Positions 40,378 to 51,617 of a stretch of 54,402 nt of DNA are shown here, one piece after another; position 1 is the first letter of the stretch, and each line of letters begins with the position of its first letter. This stretch comes from Oscillospiraceae bacterium. Its GTDB lineage: Bacteria; Bacillota; Clostridia; Oscillospirales; SIG627. The translations under genes were made by a program, and so were the position numbers. Under the pieces are notes generated by a model. It searched no databases. It was not told where the DNA came from and saw only the letters and a program-made list of their open reading frames with translations. The stretch covers positions 1 through 54,402 of the forward strand of contig SVQW01000018.1 of the NCBI GenBank assembly GCA_015065085.1, given 5' to 3'.

Positions 40378-41253
40378 ATGAAGAGCTTACTCACACTTAA
40401 GGATCTTTCAACAGACGAAATTTTCTCCATTCTGGACCAGGCCGAGAAATTCCGCGGCGGCGAAAAGTGCAATTGCGGCGAGGGCAAAATTGTTGCCAAT
40501 CTGTTTTTCGAGCCATCCACCAGAACCCATTACAGCTTTGAAGCGGCGGAATTGCGTCTGGGCTTGAGTACCATGGATTTTCTGCCCGAGGCATCTTCCA
40601 TGAAAAAGGGCGAAACCTTTTACGACACGGTAAAAACCTTTGAAAGCCTGGGTGTTGATGCACTTGTAATCCGTCACAGCGTAAATGAGTTCTACAACGA
40701 AATAAAGAATGTCATTCCCCCCATACTCAATGCCGGCGACGGAACGGGTAACCACCCCACTCAGAGCCTTCTTGACCTTTTGACCATACGTGAGGAGTTC
40801 GGAAAATTTGAGGGGCTGAACATCGCCATTATCGGTGACGTAAAGCACTCACGTGTTGCTCACACCAACTTTGAGGTATTCAAGCGTCTGGGCATGAACA
40901 CCTTCTACTCCTGCCCCGATGATTTCAGCGAGGATATCGCCCATGCTCACCCCATAACAATAGACGAAGCGGCAAAGGAAATGGATGTTGTAATGCTTCT
41001 CAGAGTTCAGCACGAGCGCCACGGCAAGGGCATGGTCATGACGGATGCGGAATACAACACCAGATACGGCATGAACAGAGCACGTCTGGACATGATGAAA
41101 AAGAACGCCATTATCATGCATCCCGCCCCCTTCAACCGCGGCTGTGAACTGACCGACGAGGTGGTGGAATGCGACAGAAGCCGTATCTTCAAGCAGATGG
41201 CTAACGGCGTATTCGTAAGAATGGCAGTGCTCAAGCGTGCCTTTGAGGACTGA
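40378..41253 (+). CDS. pyrB: Aspartate carbamoyltransferase catalytic chain
   Basis: A 291-aa enzyme that makes carbamoyl-aspartate, the committed step of UMP synthesis. Carbamoyl-phosphate site FFEPSTRTHYSFEAAELRLG (43-62) with S47-T48-R49-T50; GDGTGNHPTQSLLDL (about 120-134); HPAPFNRGCEL for aspartate binding near the end. A small insert CNCGEG occurs at 31-36. No pyrI regulatory chain is present, as in unregulated class C-type enzymes. First gene of the pyr operon; ACGGAGG before the ATG. Confidence 0.96.
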   Translation: MKSLLTLKDLSTDEIFSILDQAEKFRGGEKCNCGEGKIVANLFFEPSTRTHYSFEAAELRLGLSTMDFLPEASSMKKGETFYDTVKTFESLGVDALVIRHSVNEFYNEIKNVIPPILNAGDGTGNHPTQSLLDLLTIREEFGKFEGLNIAIIGDVKHSRVAHTNFEVFKRLGMNTFYSCPDDFSEDIAHAHPITIDEAAKEMDVVMLLRVQHERHGKGMVMTDAEYNTRYGMNRARLDMMKKNAIIMHPAPFNRGCELTDEVVECDRSRIFKQMANGVFVRMAVLKRAFED

Positions 41254-41268
41254 TTTTCGGAGGAAAAA

Positions 41269-42537
41269 ATGAATCAACTTATAAAGGGTGCAAATATATA
41301 TTACCGCGGCGCGTTCAAAAGGCTGGACGTGCTTATTTGCGACGGAATCATCAGCGATATAGCTGACAGTATCTCTTTTTCGGACAACACCCAGATTATA
41401 AACTGTCCGGACTGCTTTATGTTCCCCGGTTTTGCGGACGTTCACGTCCACTTCCGCGAGCCGGGATTTTCTTATAAGGAAACCATCAAAAACGGCTCAA
41501 TGTGTGCCGCAAAGGGCGGATATACCGCCGTATGTCTCATGCCTAACCTTATCCCCGCTCCCGATACCCCCGAGCACATACAGGAGCAGCTTGACATAAT
41601 CGAAAGAGACGCGGTTATAAAATGCTATCCGTACAGCTCCATAACCGTTGGACGCAAGGGCAGAGGCGAGCTTGTGGATATGGAAAAAATGTCGCGTTAT
41701 GCCGTGGCATTCACCGATGACGGCACCGGCATCCAGGAAAAAGAGCTGATGGACAAGGCAATGAAGCAGGCGGCTAAAAGAAAGCTTCTCATTGCCGCTC
41801 ACTGCGAGGACGAAAGCCTGTTAAACGGCGGATATATCCATGACGGCGAATATGCAAGGCTTAACGGTCACAAGGGAATAAGCTCCGAAAGCGAATACGC
41901 TCAGGTCGACCGTGATATAAAAATCTGCGAAAAGTACGGCACGCGTTATCACGTCTGCCATATTTCCACTGCCGAAACGGTAGAGCTGGTGAGAAAAGCA
42001 AAGGCGAAGGGTCTTAATGTTTCCTGCGAAACGGGTCCCCACTATCTTACCATGTGCGATATGGACATTGAGAACGAGGGCAGATTCAAAATGAACCCGC
42101 CTATACGAAGCGCCTCTGACCGCGATGCGCTGGTGCAGGGCATCGTTGACGGCACAATAGAAATAATCGCCACCGACCACGCTCCCCACTCCAAAAATGA
42201 AAAGAGAGGCGGACTGCGCGAAAGCCTTATGGGTGTTGTGGGTCTTGAGACCGCATTTCCCGTTCTGTACACCGAGCTTGTAAAAAAGGGAATTATAACG
42301 CTTGAAAAGCTTGTTGAGCTTATGTCGGTAAACCCCAGAAAGCGCTTCGGGCTGGAAAGTGCCGAAATTGAAAAGGGTGCCGAGGCAAACCTGTGCATCT
42401 GGCGTCTGAGCAGTAAATATACCGTAAACTCCGAGGATTTTATATCTGCGGGCAAGGCAACTCCATTTGAGGGCAAAGAGGTGTACGGTCAGAATCTTAT
42501 GACCATTCTTGGTAAAAACACCGTGTGGAAAAGATAA
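41269..42537 (+). CDS. pyrC: Dihydroorotase
   Basis: A 422-aa zinc amidohydrolase closing the dihydroorotate ring. The metal site DVHVHFREPGF (His59, His61) and the later DGTGIQ, AHCED, CHIST and ATDHAPHS motifs are those of the type I (Bacillus PyrC-like) enzymes. It starts 15 bp after pyrB with GGAGG. Normal length. Confidence 0.95.
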   Translation: MNQLIKGANIYYRGAFKRLDVLICDGIISDIADSISFSDNTQIINCPDCFMFPGFADVHVHFREPGFSYKETIKNGSMCAAKGGYTAVCLMPNLIPAPDTPEHIQEQLDIIERDAVIKCYPYSSITVGRKGRGELVDMEKMSRYAVAFTDDGTGIQEKELMDKAMKQAAKRKLLIAAHCEDESLLNGGYIHDGEYARLNGHKGISSESEYAQVDRDIKICEKYGTRYHVCHISTAETVELVRKAKAKGLNVSCETGPHYLTMCDMDIENEGRFKMNPPIRSASDRDALVQGIVDGTIEIIATDHAPHSKNEKRGGLRESLMGVVGLETAFPVLYTELVKKGIITLEKLVELMSVNPRKRFGLESAEIEKGAEANLCIWRLSSKYTVNSEDFISAGKATPFEGKEVYGQNLMTILGKNTVWKR

Positions 42538-42554
42538 AGCCGAAAGGAAAGAAT

Positions 42555-44173
<1,619 letters not shown>

Positions 44174-44176
44174 AAT

Positions 44177-46921
44177 ATGCATTACACTTCATTTTCTCTG
44201 GGCGGAAGCTGGACAATGGACTACTCCCCCGAGGTATACAACAAAAAAACAGTTCCCGAATTTACAGGCGCACAAATCGAAAACGCCGTTCCCGGATACT
44301 GGGAGGATATGACCGAAAGGTTTCTTGAAACTCCCTTTTTCCGCAATTTTGTAATAAACCCCGAGTATGGCTTACAGCAGTACCCCATCGCAGACGGTGT
44401 GCCGGATATGGCGCTTCCCAACATTGTGGGCAACTTCTTCTACCGCCGTACATTTATCCGTCCCGACGCAAAGGGCGAAGCGGTAATTCACTTTGAGGGC
44501 GTACAGAACTCGGTTTCGGTATGGCTTAACGGCGAATTTCTTTCAAGACATGAGGGTTACAGCACACCCTTTGACATAAAAATCCCCGACGGAATTCTCA
44601 CCGACGTCGAAAACACTCTTGTGCTGTCGGTATCCAATATTCGCCTTGAGGGCTATGCCGGCGAGCCGGTTTCGGGAATTACCTCCCGCGCCGCAAGCGA
44701 ATGCACAGGCGGTATCACGGGTGAGGTGGAATTGAGATTTTACCAAAGCCCCCTGCGTGATGCGGCACTGCTGGTTTCAAGCGACCTTAAGGAAATAAAC
44801 GTTCAGCTGGATTCGGTAAGCGATGCAAAGTACACCTGGCAGGTATTGAAAAACGGTAACGTTATAAAAAGCGGAGAGGCTGAGGGCAATTTCACCTTCG
44901 ACACCCGCGGACTTGCCCGCTGGTCACCCGAATGCCCCGAGCTTTACACGCTGAAAATCGCCTGCGGAGACAGCGTTCTTGAAAGAAGCTTCGGTGTACG
45001 CCGTCTCACTGCGGACGGAACGCGTCTTTTGCTCAACGGCAAGGCCTGCTTCCTGCGCGGCGTAACCGAGCATTGCTACTATCCCGAAACCGTAAATCCC
45101 CCTCACGATATCATCCATTACAGAAATGTCATAAAGAACCTAAAAAAGCTGGGCTTTAACTTTATCCGCTTCCATACCTACATTCCCACCGAGGAATATA
45201 TGCAGGCGGCAGACGAATTAGGTATGCTTCTGCACGTGGAAAGCCCCAACAACACAAGTCTTTGCGAGTGGCGCGAAATAGTTGATTTCTGCCGCCGCCA
45301 CACCTCTGTTGTGATATACTGCTGCGGTAACGAATTGTATATAGACGATGCCTTTATCGACCATCTGCGCCTTTGCGCGGAAGAGGTTCACCAAAAGACC
45401 GATTCTCTGTTCAGCCCCATGAGCGCCATGCGCGGACTGGAATACTGCTGGGAATGGTCTGAGCTTGAGGACGAGGCAACAATTTACGAGCCCTTCACTC
45501 ACAACCCCAGAAGACTTGCTCTCACAGGCGAATTCTGCGATATGTACAGCAGCTATGCACGCGGTCTTCTCAGCTACACCTCGCTGGATGCCGACCCCGA
45601 AAAGCTGGATGACTGGTCAAAAGTGTACAACAAGCCCCGTGTAAGCCATGAAATATGCATCGACGGTACCTACACCGACCTCAGCTTAAAGTCGCGTTAT
45701 GAGGGCACACGCATCGGCAAAATCGATATGTTCAATTCCATTGAGCGCCATCTGCGCGACAAGGGATTGCTTCATAAAGCTCCGCTGTACTTCAAAAACT
45801 CCTGTGAATGGCAGAGAAGAGTGCGCAAATACTGCTTTGAAGCGGCACGCCGTTGTAATAAGCTTGCAGGCTTTGATTTTCTGGGTCCCATCGACACCCA
45901 CTGGCATACCTTCGGCTACGATGTGGGCATGATGAATGAGTTTTACGAGCTCAAGCCGGGTGAAACGGTACGCAACGTACTGATGTACAACTCCGAAACA
46001 GTACTCCTCACCGACCTTGGTACAGATGTTAACTTCACAAGTGAGGGTACCCTGTCCTGCGGAATATATGTCTCCCACTTCGGCATAACACGTCTTGTGG
46101 ACGCAAAACTTTCCATCCGACTGGAGCTTGACGGAAGGATAATTCACCGCAATACCGTTCAGATTACAAATGGCGGTGTGGGCGGTGTGTTCAAGCTTTA
46201 CGACCTTTCCACCGCTCTGCCCAAGGTTTGGGTGCCCGGCGAACTGAAGCTTTGCGTTGAACTGGACGACTGGAACACTCACGCGGAAAACGAATGGGAG
46301 CTTTACATTTTCCCCGAAACCGAAACTCCCCACGCCCCCGAGCTTGTCATTTCGGACGGCATGAGCGCCGACGAGCTTGAAAAGGCACTTTGCGACGGCA
46401 AGGATGTGGTTATATTCGGCGGTACTCCTTTTGCAACACTGCCCACCTCTTTCCGCATATCTCTTGCGGGCAGAACCTCGGGTAATCTTGCCACGGTTAT
46501 TGCCGACCATCCCGCTCTTGGCGGACTTCCCCATGAAGGCTTCTGCGGCTGGCAGTTCCGCAGACTTATGGAAGACGGCAGTGCGGTATGCTTTGAAAGC
46601 GACAATGTACCCTTTGACCCCATTATCGAGGTGGTTTCCACCCACAAATATGCCATCCGTCAGTCGGCACTGTTCGAATTCAGAGCGCTGAACGGAAGAC
46701 TTCTGGTGTGCAGTTTTAACTTCTCCGACAGCGACCCTGCGGCAAAATGGCTGAAAAACAGACTTATCTCCTATGCCGCAAGCGACAGCTTTGACCCTGC
46801 AAACACCATTGATGCCGACGGCTTGAGGGCACTTATAAACGGCAAGGTCAAGAAAACCGCCGCAAATACCAATCTTGCCGCAAACCTCAACGACAAGACC
46901 ATGAGAAGAAAGAAAAATTAA
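44177..46921 (+). CDS. GH2-family glycoside hydrolase embedded in the pyr operon
   Basis: A 914-aa cytoplasmic enzyme (no signal peptide) of the beta-galactosidase/glucuronidase/mannosidase clan. Jelly-roll domain about 85-190 (GNFFYRRTFIRPDAKGEAVIHFEGVQNSVSVWLNGE), Ig-like domain to about 280, and a TIM barrel with NFIRFHTY, acid/base CCGNE (Glu386) and nucleophile RVSHE (Glu492). C-terminal beta domains follow (about 600-880). It begins 3 bp after pyrD and ends 10 bp before pyrF, with AAAAGGA as ribosome site, so it is truly part of the operon. Substrate unknown. A glycosidase inside pyrimidine synthesis is unusual. Confidence 0.88.
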   Translation: MHYTSFSLGGSWTMDYSPEVYNKKTVPEFTGAQIENAVPGYWEDMTERFLETPFFRNFVINPEYGLQQYPIADGVPDMALPNIVGNFFYRRTFIRPDAKGEAVIHFEGVQNSVSVWLNGEFLSRHEGYSTPFDIKIPDGILTDVENTLVLSVSNIRLEGYAGEPVSGITSRAASECTGGITGEVELRFYQSPLRDAALLVSSDLKEINVQLDSVSDAKYTWQVLKNGNVIKSGEAEGNFTFDTRGLARWSPECPELYTLKIACGDSVLERSFGVRRLTADGTRLLLNGKACFLRGVTEHCYYPETVNPPHDIIHYRNVIKNLKKLGFNFIRFHTYIPTEEYMQAADELGMLLHVESPNNTSLCEWREIVDFCRRHTSVVIYCCGNELYIDDAFIDHLRLCAEEVHQKTDSLFSPMSAMRGLEYCWEWSELEDEATIYEPFTHNPRRLALTGEFCDMYSSYARGLLSYTSLDADPEKLDDWSKVYNKPRVSHEICIDGTYTDLSLKSRYEGTRIGKIDMFNSIERHLRDKGLLHKAPLYFKNSCEWQRRVRKYCFEAARRCNKLAGFDFLGPIDTHWHTFGYDVGMMNEFYELKPGETVRNVLMYNSETVLLTDLGTDVNFTSEGTLSCGIYVSHFGITRLVDAKLSIRLELDGRIIHRNTVQITNGGVGGVFKLYDLSTALPKVWVPGELKLCVELDDWNTHAENEWELYIFPETETPHAPELVISDGMSADELEKALCDGKDVVIFGGTPFATLPTSFRISLAGRTSGNLATVIADHPALGGLPHEGFCGWQFRRLMEDGSAVCFESDNVPFDPIIEVVSTHKYAIRQSALFEFRALNGRLLVCSFNFSDSDPAAKWLKNRLISYAASDSFDPANTIDADGLRALINGKVKKTAANTNLAANLNDKTMRRKKN

Positions 46922-46931
46922 GGAGTAATAT

Positions 46932-47627
46932 ATGAAAGACGTTATTATTGCCTGCGACTTTGACAGCCGCGAAAAAACCATGAGCTTTCTCGAAAAATTC
47001 GAGGGCAAAAAGCCGTTTGTGAAAATCGGCATGGAGCTTTTCTACGCCGAGGGCAGAAGCCTTGTGGAGCAGATTAAAAACAGAGGTCACAAGATTTTCC
47101 TGGACCTCAAGCTTCACGACATTCCCACCACCGTTAAAAAGGCTATGTCGGTACTGAGTGCCATGGATGTGGACATAGTAAATCTCCACGCCGCAGGCAC
47201 CTCCGCCATGATGAGTGCCGCTCTGGAGGGTCTTACCCGTCCCGACGGAACACGCCCTCTGCTTATTGCGGTAACCCAGCTCACCTCTACCTCGCAGGAG
47301 GTAATGACCAACGAGCTGTACATTGACCGCGACATTAATGAGGTGGTTGCAGGCTATGCCGCAAACGCAAAGAGCGCAGGTCTTGACGGTGTTGTATGTT
47401 CTCCTCTGGAGGCAGGTCTTGTAAAGGAGCGTTGCGGAAAGGAATTCCTTACCGTTACTCCCGGCATACGCTTTGCCGACGGTGATGTTGCCGACCAGAA
47501 GCGTGTTACCACCCCCGCAAAAGCGCGTGAGATAGGCACTGATTTCATCGTTGTGGGACGTCCCATCACCGCCGCCGACGACCCTGTTGCGGCATACGAA
47601 AGATGCATGAAGGAATTTGCATATTAA
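46932..47627 (+). CDS. pyrF: Orotidine 5'-phosphate decarboxylase
   Basis: A 231-aa TIM-barrel enzyme giving UMP. The catalytic block is [16 protein letters not shown] (about 56-71, DxKxxD) with VKIGMELFY earlier and [11 protein letters not shown] and [14 protein letters not shown] at the phosphate site. Short form of the Bacillus type. AAGGAG before the ATG; 10 bp after the GH2 gene. Confidence 0.96.
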   Translation: MKDVIIACDFDSREKTMSFLEKFEGKKPFVKIGMELFYAEGRSLVEQIKNRGHKIFLDLKLHDIPTTVKKAMSVLSAMDVDIVNLHAAGTSAMMSAALEGLTRPDGTRPLLIAVTQLTSTSQEVMTNELYIDRDINEVVAGYAANAKSAGLDGVVCSPLEAGLVKERCGKEFLTVTPGIRFADGDVADQKRVTTPAKAREIGTDFIVVGRPITAADDPVAAYERCMKEFAY

Positions 47628-47643
47628 TAAAGGAGTAAAAGCC

Positions 47644-48276
47644 ATGAAAAATATTATTGCAAAAGATTTACTTTCCATCGGCGCGGTATTTCTGCGCCCC
47701 GAACAGCCCTTTACCTGGGCAAGCGGTATCAAAAGCCCCATTTACTGTGACAACCGTCTCACTCTCAGCGATGTTAATGTCAGAAAGGATGTCGAAAAAG
47801 GCCTGAGCGACCTTATCAAAGAACACTATCCCGATGCCGAAATACTTATGGGTACTGCTACCGCAGGTATTGCGCATGCGGCTATCTGTGCCGAAATTCT
47901 GGGTTTGCCCATGGGCTATGTACGCTCGGGAGCAAAGGATCACGGCAGAGCCAACCAGATTGAAGGCAAGCTTGAAAAGGGTCAGAAGGTGGTGGTTGTT
48001 GAAGACCTCATCTCCACAGGCGGAAGCGTTATCGAGTGTGTTGACGTACTGCGCGAGGCAGGCGCCGAGGTGCTGGGCGTTGTCAGCATTTTCACCTACG
48101 GCATGAAAAAGGGTCTTGTAAGACTGGAAGAAGCAAAGGTAAAGAACGTTTCTCTGTGCAATCTTGATGCTCTTCTTGAGGTTGCCGCCGAAAACGGCTA
48201 CATCAAAACCGACGACATCGCGCGCATCAAAAAATTCCGCGACAATCCCTCGGACGAAAGCTGGATAGGTAAATAA
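47644..48276 (+). CDS. pyrE: Orotate phosphoribosyltransferase
   Basis: A 210-aa type I PRTase making OMP from orotate and PRPP. PRPP motif [16 protein letters not shown] (about 117-132), orotate site [16 protein letters not shown] (about 22-37). It starts at the ATG at 47644 after AGGAG; the alternative at 47617 overlaps pyrF. Last gene of the operon; a multibranched hairpin element with a T run follows. Confidence 0.95.
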   Translation: MKNIIAKDLLSIGAVFLRPEQPFTWASGIKSPIYCDNRLTLSDVNVRKDVEKGLSDLIKEHYPDAEILMGTATAGIAHAAICAEILGLPMGYVRSGAKDHGRANQIEGKLEKGQKVVVVEDLISTGGSVIECVDVLREAGAEVLGVVSIFTYGMKKGLVRLEEAKVKNVSLCNLDALLEVAAENGYIKTDDIARIKKFRDNPSDESWIGK

Positions 48277-48289
48277 CAACTCAAGAGGC

Positions 48290-48422
48290 TGTCTGATCAG
48301 GCAAAAAATGTATAAAAAATGCAACTTGTAGGGGCTGATGCCCACATCAGCCCGAAAGCGGGTCGATGCAGGCATCGACCCCTACATTTTTTCATATTTA
48401 TACAAACAATGTGTCTGATGAG
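48290..48422. mobile_element. Small hairpin element, possible MITE, after pyrE
   Basis: Outer stem TGTAGGGG/CCCCTACA (48327-48386) encloses GCTGATG-CCCA-CATCAGC, CCCG-AAAG-CGGG and TCGATGC-AGG-CATCGA, followed by TTTTTT. The flanks carry a near-perfect direct repeat, TGTCTGATCAG (48290-48300) and TGTCTGATGAG (48412-48422), as a target duplication would give. It also may terminate the pyr operon. Confidence 0.6.
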
Positions 48423-48448
48423 ACAGCACCTTCAACAAGAGGATTAAT

Positions 48449-49225
48449 ATGAAACACACATATACTTCCTACTACCTTGACTGTCCTTTGGTCAAAGGAC
48501 GTGTTTTTGACGTGTTCGAGCCCAAGACCATCACAAAGGATGCGGCGCTTTTCATAGTCCACGGCGGCGGATGGCGTGCAGGAAGCCGCGAGTCCTTCCA
48601 CGAAATAATGCAGGCCTTCAATGACCGCGGATATATAGTCGCCTCCACCGATTACCGCCTGTATGCAAAGGACGCCTTTGAGCAGATTTCCGACATCCGT
48701 CAGGCTTATGACCGCTTTGTCACTTTGCTGAAAGAGAAAAAAAGACCGCTTAAAATAGCTGTTTACGGTGAATCGGCAGGTGCCCACCTTGCATCCATGG
48801 TTATCTGCACTCAGCCCGACAGTGACACAGCACTTGAAAACGAATGGATAGTGCCCGCCATGGGTATTTTGCAGGCGACACCATATGATTTTCTGCCCCG
48901 TGAGTATATGATGAGCCAAACCTGGGCAATGTTCACAAGCATCGCGGGTGTGCCATACGAAACCCACCCCGAGATTTACGAGCGGTTATCCCTCAAAAAC
49001 CATATAAACGAAAGCAATCCGCCCTTATTTTTTATGGAGGCGGAGTATGAAAACATGTTCCCGTCAGACCTGACACACGAGCTTTACGAGAAACACCTTT
49101 TATGGGGCATCCCCTCGCAATGGAAGGTGTACGAAAAAATGGAGCACGGCTTCTTTTACGAGCTCAGACGTCAAGCCCAGCTTGAAGCCTTTGAGGATAT
49201 CTGTGAATTTATGGACAACAGGTAA
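48449..49225 (+). CDS. Alpha/beta hydrolase (carboxylesterase-like)
   Basis: A 258-aa cytoplasmic enzyme. HGGGW (about 38-42) forms the oxyanion hole, GESAGAH (about 110-116) holds the nucleophile serine, and EHGFF near residue 232 supplies the histidine. This is the hormone-sensitive-lipase/BD-FAE type of esterase, active on acetyl or feruloyl esters in many gut bacteria. It is separated from pyrE by the hairpin element and has its own terminator. The substrate is unknown. Confidence 0.87.
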   Translation: MKHTYTSYYLDCPLVKGRVFDVFEPKTITKDAALFIVHGGGWRAGSRESFHEIMQAFNDRGYIVASTDYRLYAKDAFEQISDIRQAYDRFVTLLKEKKRPLKIAVYGESAGAHLASMVICTQPDSDTALENEWIVPAMGILQATPYDFLPREYMMSQTWAMFTSIAGVPYETHPEIYERLSLKNHINESNPPLFFMEAEYENMFPSDLTHELYEKHLLWGIPSQWKVYEKMEHGFFYELRRQAQLEAFEDICEFMDNR

Positions 49226-49253
49226 GTACTGATGCAATTCGAAATTAATGTTG

Positions 49254-49281
49254 AAAACCGTGGATTTTCCCACGGTTTTTT
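49254..49281 (+). terminator. Terminator of the esterase gene
   Basis: Stem AAAACCGTGG with CCACGGTTTT, loop ATTTTC, then more T. Confidence 0.88.
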
Positions 49282-49383
49282 CGTTAAAAAGGCTTTCACT
49301 CAAGTGTGGAAGGCTATTGAAGAAAAGACTTATCACCAAAAATGAAAATTATTAAATTTTGTATGAAAATTATATAATTTTCA

Positions 49384-49412
49384 TTGACTTTTTATAGGAA
49401 TTGTGCTATCAT
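49384..49412 (+). promoter_or_regulatory. Sigma-A promoter of the second secreted protein
   Basis: TTGACT (49384-49389), 17 bp, TATCAT (49407-49412). Confidence 0.65.
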
Positions 49413-49437
49413 TATCATGTGCAATAAGAAGATTATA

Positions 49438-49482
49438 GAAGTAAGGGTACCCTTACTTCTTAATTCCCATGGGAATTAAGAA
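49438..49482 (+). promoter_or_regulatory. Twin-palindrome leader element of the 658-aa secreted protein
   Basis: PAL1 at 49438-49459 (arm GAAGTAAGGGT, perfect 11+11) and PAL2 at 49457-49482 (arm TTCTTAATTCCCA, perfect 13+13) overlap by 3 bp. They lie about 25 bp past the -10 box and 94 bp before the ATG. The order and the AAGTAA...TTACTT core of PAL1 match the leader at 14842-14887. The rest of the leader also has a GTGTTT/AAACAC hairpin. Confidence 0.8.
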
Positions 49483-49576
49483 TTTTTGATGTGAACACCC
49501 TACACCACGGGGTGATTACATATATAAAACGTGTTTCTGATACAAACACTTCAATAACTTGCAAGGAGACAAGAAC

Positions 49577-51553
49577 ATGAAAAAAGCAACCTTTTTACGC
49601 ATTGCTGTTTTCGCTGTTGTTATATGCGCACTTCTTGTTGTAAGCGCTTTCGCAGACGATAACGCAAAAATCATCCGCTTTGACGGCACCGGCAATGTAG
49701 GCACCAACGCATCCGCCACTGCTACCGCAAACGGATATTTCCACATTGAAGCACCTGTTACAGGTGACAATCGAGTAACCATCACTGTAAACGAAGCCGA
49801 GCGCTTCACTTTGTACGAATACCCCTATTTCAAAATCAAGTACCGTACAAATTACCCCATGAGCAATCAGTTCTATTTTGATTCAAAATATCACTACTAT
49901 ATTGACTTAAGTGAGCTCGACGGCAAAAACTATAATCCCGTCACCAGCGACGGTTCATGGCAAACCTTTGAAGCAAACTACAAGGTTGATGCTCCCTTAG
50001 GCAAATTCAGCAACACCTACATCGCAAGCAACGGTTACCAAAGAACCGCCTGGGCTTCCAGCGGAAACGGTGCAACGGGCTTCCCCTCTGAAGAAACTCC
50101 CGTTACTGTTGACAAGATGTTGTTCCTTTCCCGCTCTGCCGCCGCCAACAATGTTGACTTCTTCATGGATGTTGAGTACATTGCTTTCTTTAAGACCGAA
50201 GAGGAAATGAAAGCATATGATGCTTACCTTGATGCAAAAATGATGCGTTTTGACGGACTTGGCAACAAGTTTACCAACTCCGCCAATACAACTGCTGTTG
50301 TCGATGAAGGATACACAGTAGGTAAAATTACACTTAACGAAGGCGAAACCAACTCCTATCCCACATTCTCAGATGATAACGGCAAGTTCAAGCTCAGCCA
50401 GTATCCTTATGCCGCTATACGCTTCAAGGCCGATTTCGACGTAACCAGCTCCGCAGGCTCTTATTTCTACATTGCCGACAACGCAATCATCGGTGGTCAA
50501 AACAAAATAGTAGGTCACATTCAGACCACCCTTAACACAAACATCGAAGCCGATAAGTACTACACCACCGAGCTGTACTACCCCAATGACGCAAGCACTG
50601 AGCCTGAAACCTATCTTTCCTCCGACAACAGAAGTAACAAAGTAACTCTTACCAACTACGATTATTATGCGAGTGTGAACGGCACCTCCCTTGAGGAAAA
50701 AACACTGCTGATGCACTTCCCCGGTGTTATTGACCCCGTTAACAACATTGTAAAAGAATTCAATGTTAATGGTTTCCACATTCAGTTCAAACACATCCCC
50801 GATGCAAACAGTGCTATGTACGTTGACTACATCGCTTACTTCGCCAACGAAGGCGATATGAAGGCTTATGTTAAAGACTACAACGATATCATTAAAGCAA
50901 TAAAAGTCATCAGCGATGAAAACTACACTGCGGATATGCACCAAGCAATGGACAAAATGTATATCCAGAGCCAGCTCCGCGCAGCTATCCGCGAAGATAT
51001 TGACGCAGATATTGACATCGGTGTAAAAATAACCGACTACACCCTTGGCGGCGATACTGCTTCCGCAAGCGTTACCCTGAAAAAAGGCGACGCAGTAAAA
51101 GTTACCGACATCACTATCGATGTAGAAGATGCAGGCAGATTTGACCTTAAAACTCTGGGTGCACAGGTTCGTGCAGATGCAGGCGACGGCAAGGGTCAGG
51201 GTCTGAGATTCGGTTTCACTCTTGACACCGCAAACGTTCCCGCAGGATGCACTATCGTTGAATACGGTGCTGTTATCGGCAAAGGCGGAAGCAAGCCTGT
51301 TATCGGTGATGCTGTAAACTATGCTGTTATCGCCTCCACCAAAGAAGGCTTCAAATCCAACGCCCAGGGCGGTATAACCTCCTATAATGCAGTTATTACC
51401 AACATCCCCGAAGGTCAGGAAGGCACTCAGGTTACCACCAGACCTTATGTTACCTACAAATTCGGCGGTGCTGACTACACCGTGTACGGCGAGGCTTTCA
51501 CCCGCAGTGTAAACGAAGTTCTGCACAACGCAATTAACGGATGGGATAAATAA
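49577..51553 (+). CDS. Secreted repeat protein, relative of the 932-aa protein
   Basis: About 658 aa from MKKATFLRIAVF (49577), eight bases after AAGGAGA; the signal peptide ends near VVSAFA. Two similar beta-rich blocks follow: about 30-212 (IRFDGTGNVGTN ... FMDVEYIAFFKTEEEMKAY) and about 220-430 (MRFDGLGNKFTN ... MYVDYIAYFANEGDMKAY). Then comes a helical spacer and a C-terminal domain starting LGAQVRADAGDGKGQGLRFG (about 524). The same block ends and C-domain are in the protein at 11976. No anchor motif. Unknown function; extracellular glycan binding is inferred only from the fold pattern. Confidence 0.78.
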   Translation: MKKATFLRIAVFAVVICALLVVSAFADDNAKIIRFDGTGNVGTNASATATANGYFHIEAPVTGDNRVTITVNEAERFTLYEYPYFKIKYRTNYPMSNQFYFDSKYHYYIDLSELDGKNYNPVTSDGSWQTFEANYKVDAPLGKFSNTYIASNGYQRTAWASSGNGATGFPSEETPVTVDKMLFLSRSAAANNVDFFMDVEYIAFFKTEEEMKAYDAYLDAKMMRFDGLGNKFTNSANTTAVVDEGYTVGKITLNEGETNSYPTFSDDNGKFKLSQYPYAAIRFKADFDVTSSAGSYFYIADNAIIGGQNKIVGHIQTTLNTNIEADKYYTTELYYPNDASTEPETYLSSDNRSNKVTLTNYDYYASVNGTSLEEKTLLMHFPGVIDPVNNIVKEFNVNGFHIQFKHIPDANSAMYVDYIAYFANEGDMKAYVKDYNDIIKAIKVISDENYTADMHQAMDKMYIQSQLRAAIREDIDADIDIGVKITDYTLGGDTASASVTLKKGDAVKVTDITIDVEDAGRFDLKTLGAQVRADAGDGKGQGLRFGFTLDTANVPAGCTIVEYGAVIGKGGSKPVIGDAVNYAVIASTKEGFKSNAQGGITSYNAVITNIPEGQEGTQVTTRPYVTYKFGGADYTVYGEAFTRSVNEVLHNAINGWDK

Positions 51554-51582
51554 CCAAACAAAAACAAAAAAGATGTGAGCTA

Positions 51583-51617
51583 GGGGTTGTATCCTTACAG
51601 ATACAACCCCAGTTTTA
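51583..51617 (+). terminator. Terminator of the secreted protein and first hairpin of the array
   Basis: An 11-bp perfect stem GGGGTTGTATC, loop CTTACA, then AGTTTTATT. Confidence 0.8.

Noticed and set aside
45686..47032. 448-codon open frame on the minus strand
   Set aside because: Antisense to the GH2 gene and the start of pyrF; rich in Cys, Val and Gly as expected of a shadow frame.
50369..51526. 385-codon open frame on the minus strand
   Set aside because: Antisense to the secreted protein, which has a signal peptide, ribosome site and promoter; the shadow is a low-complexity Val/Cys/Phe frame.
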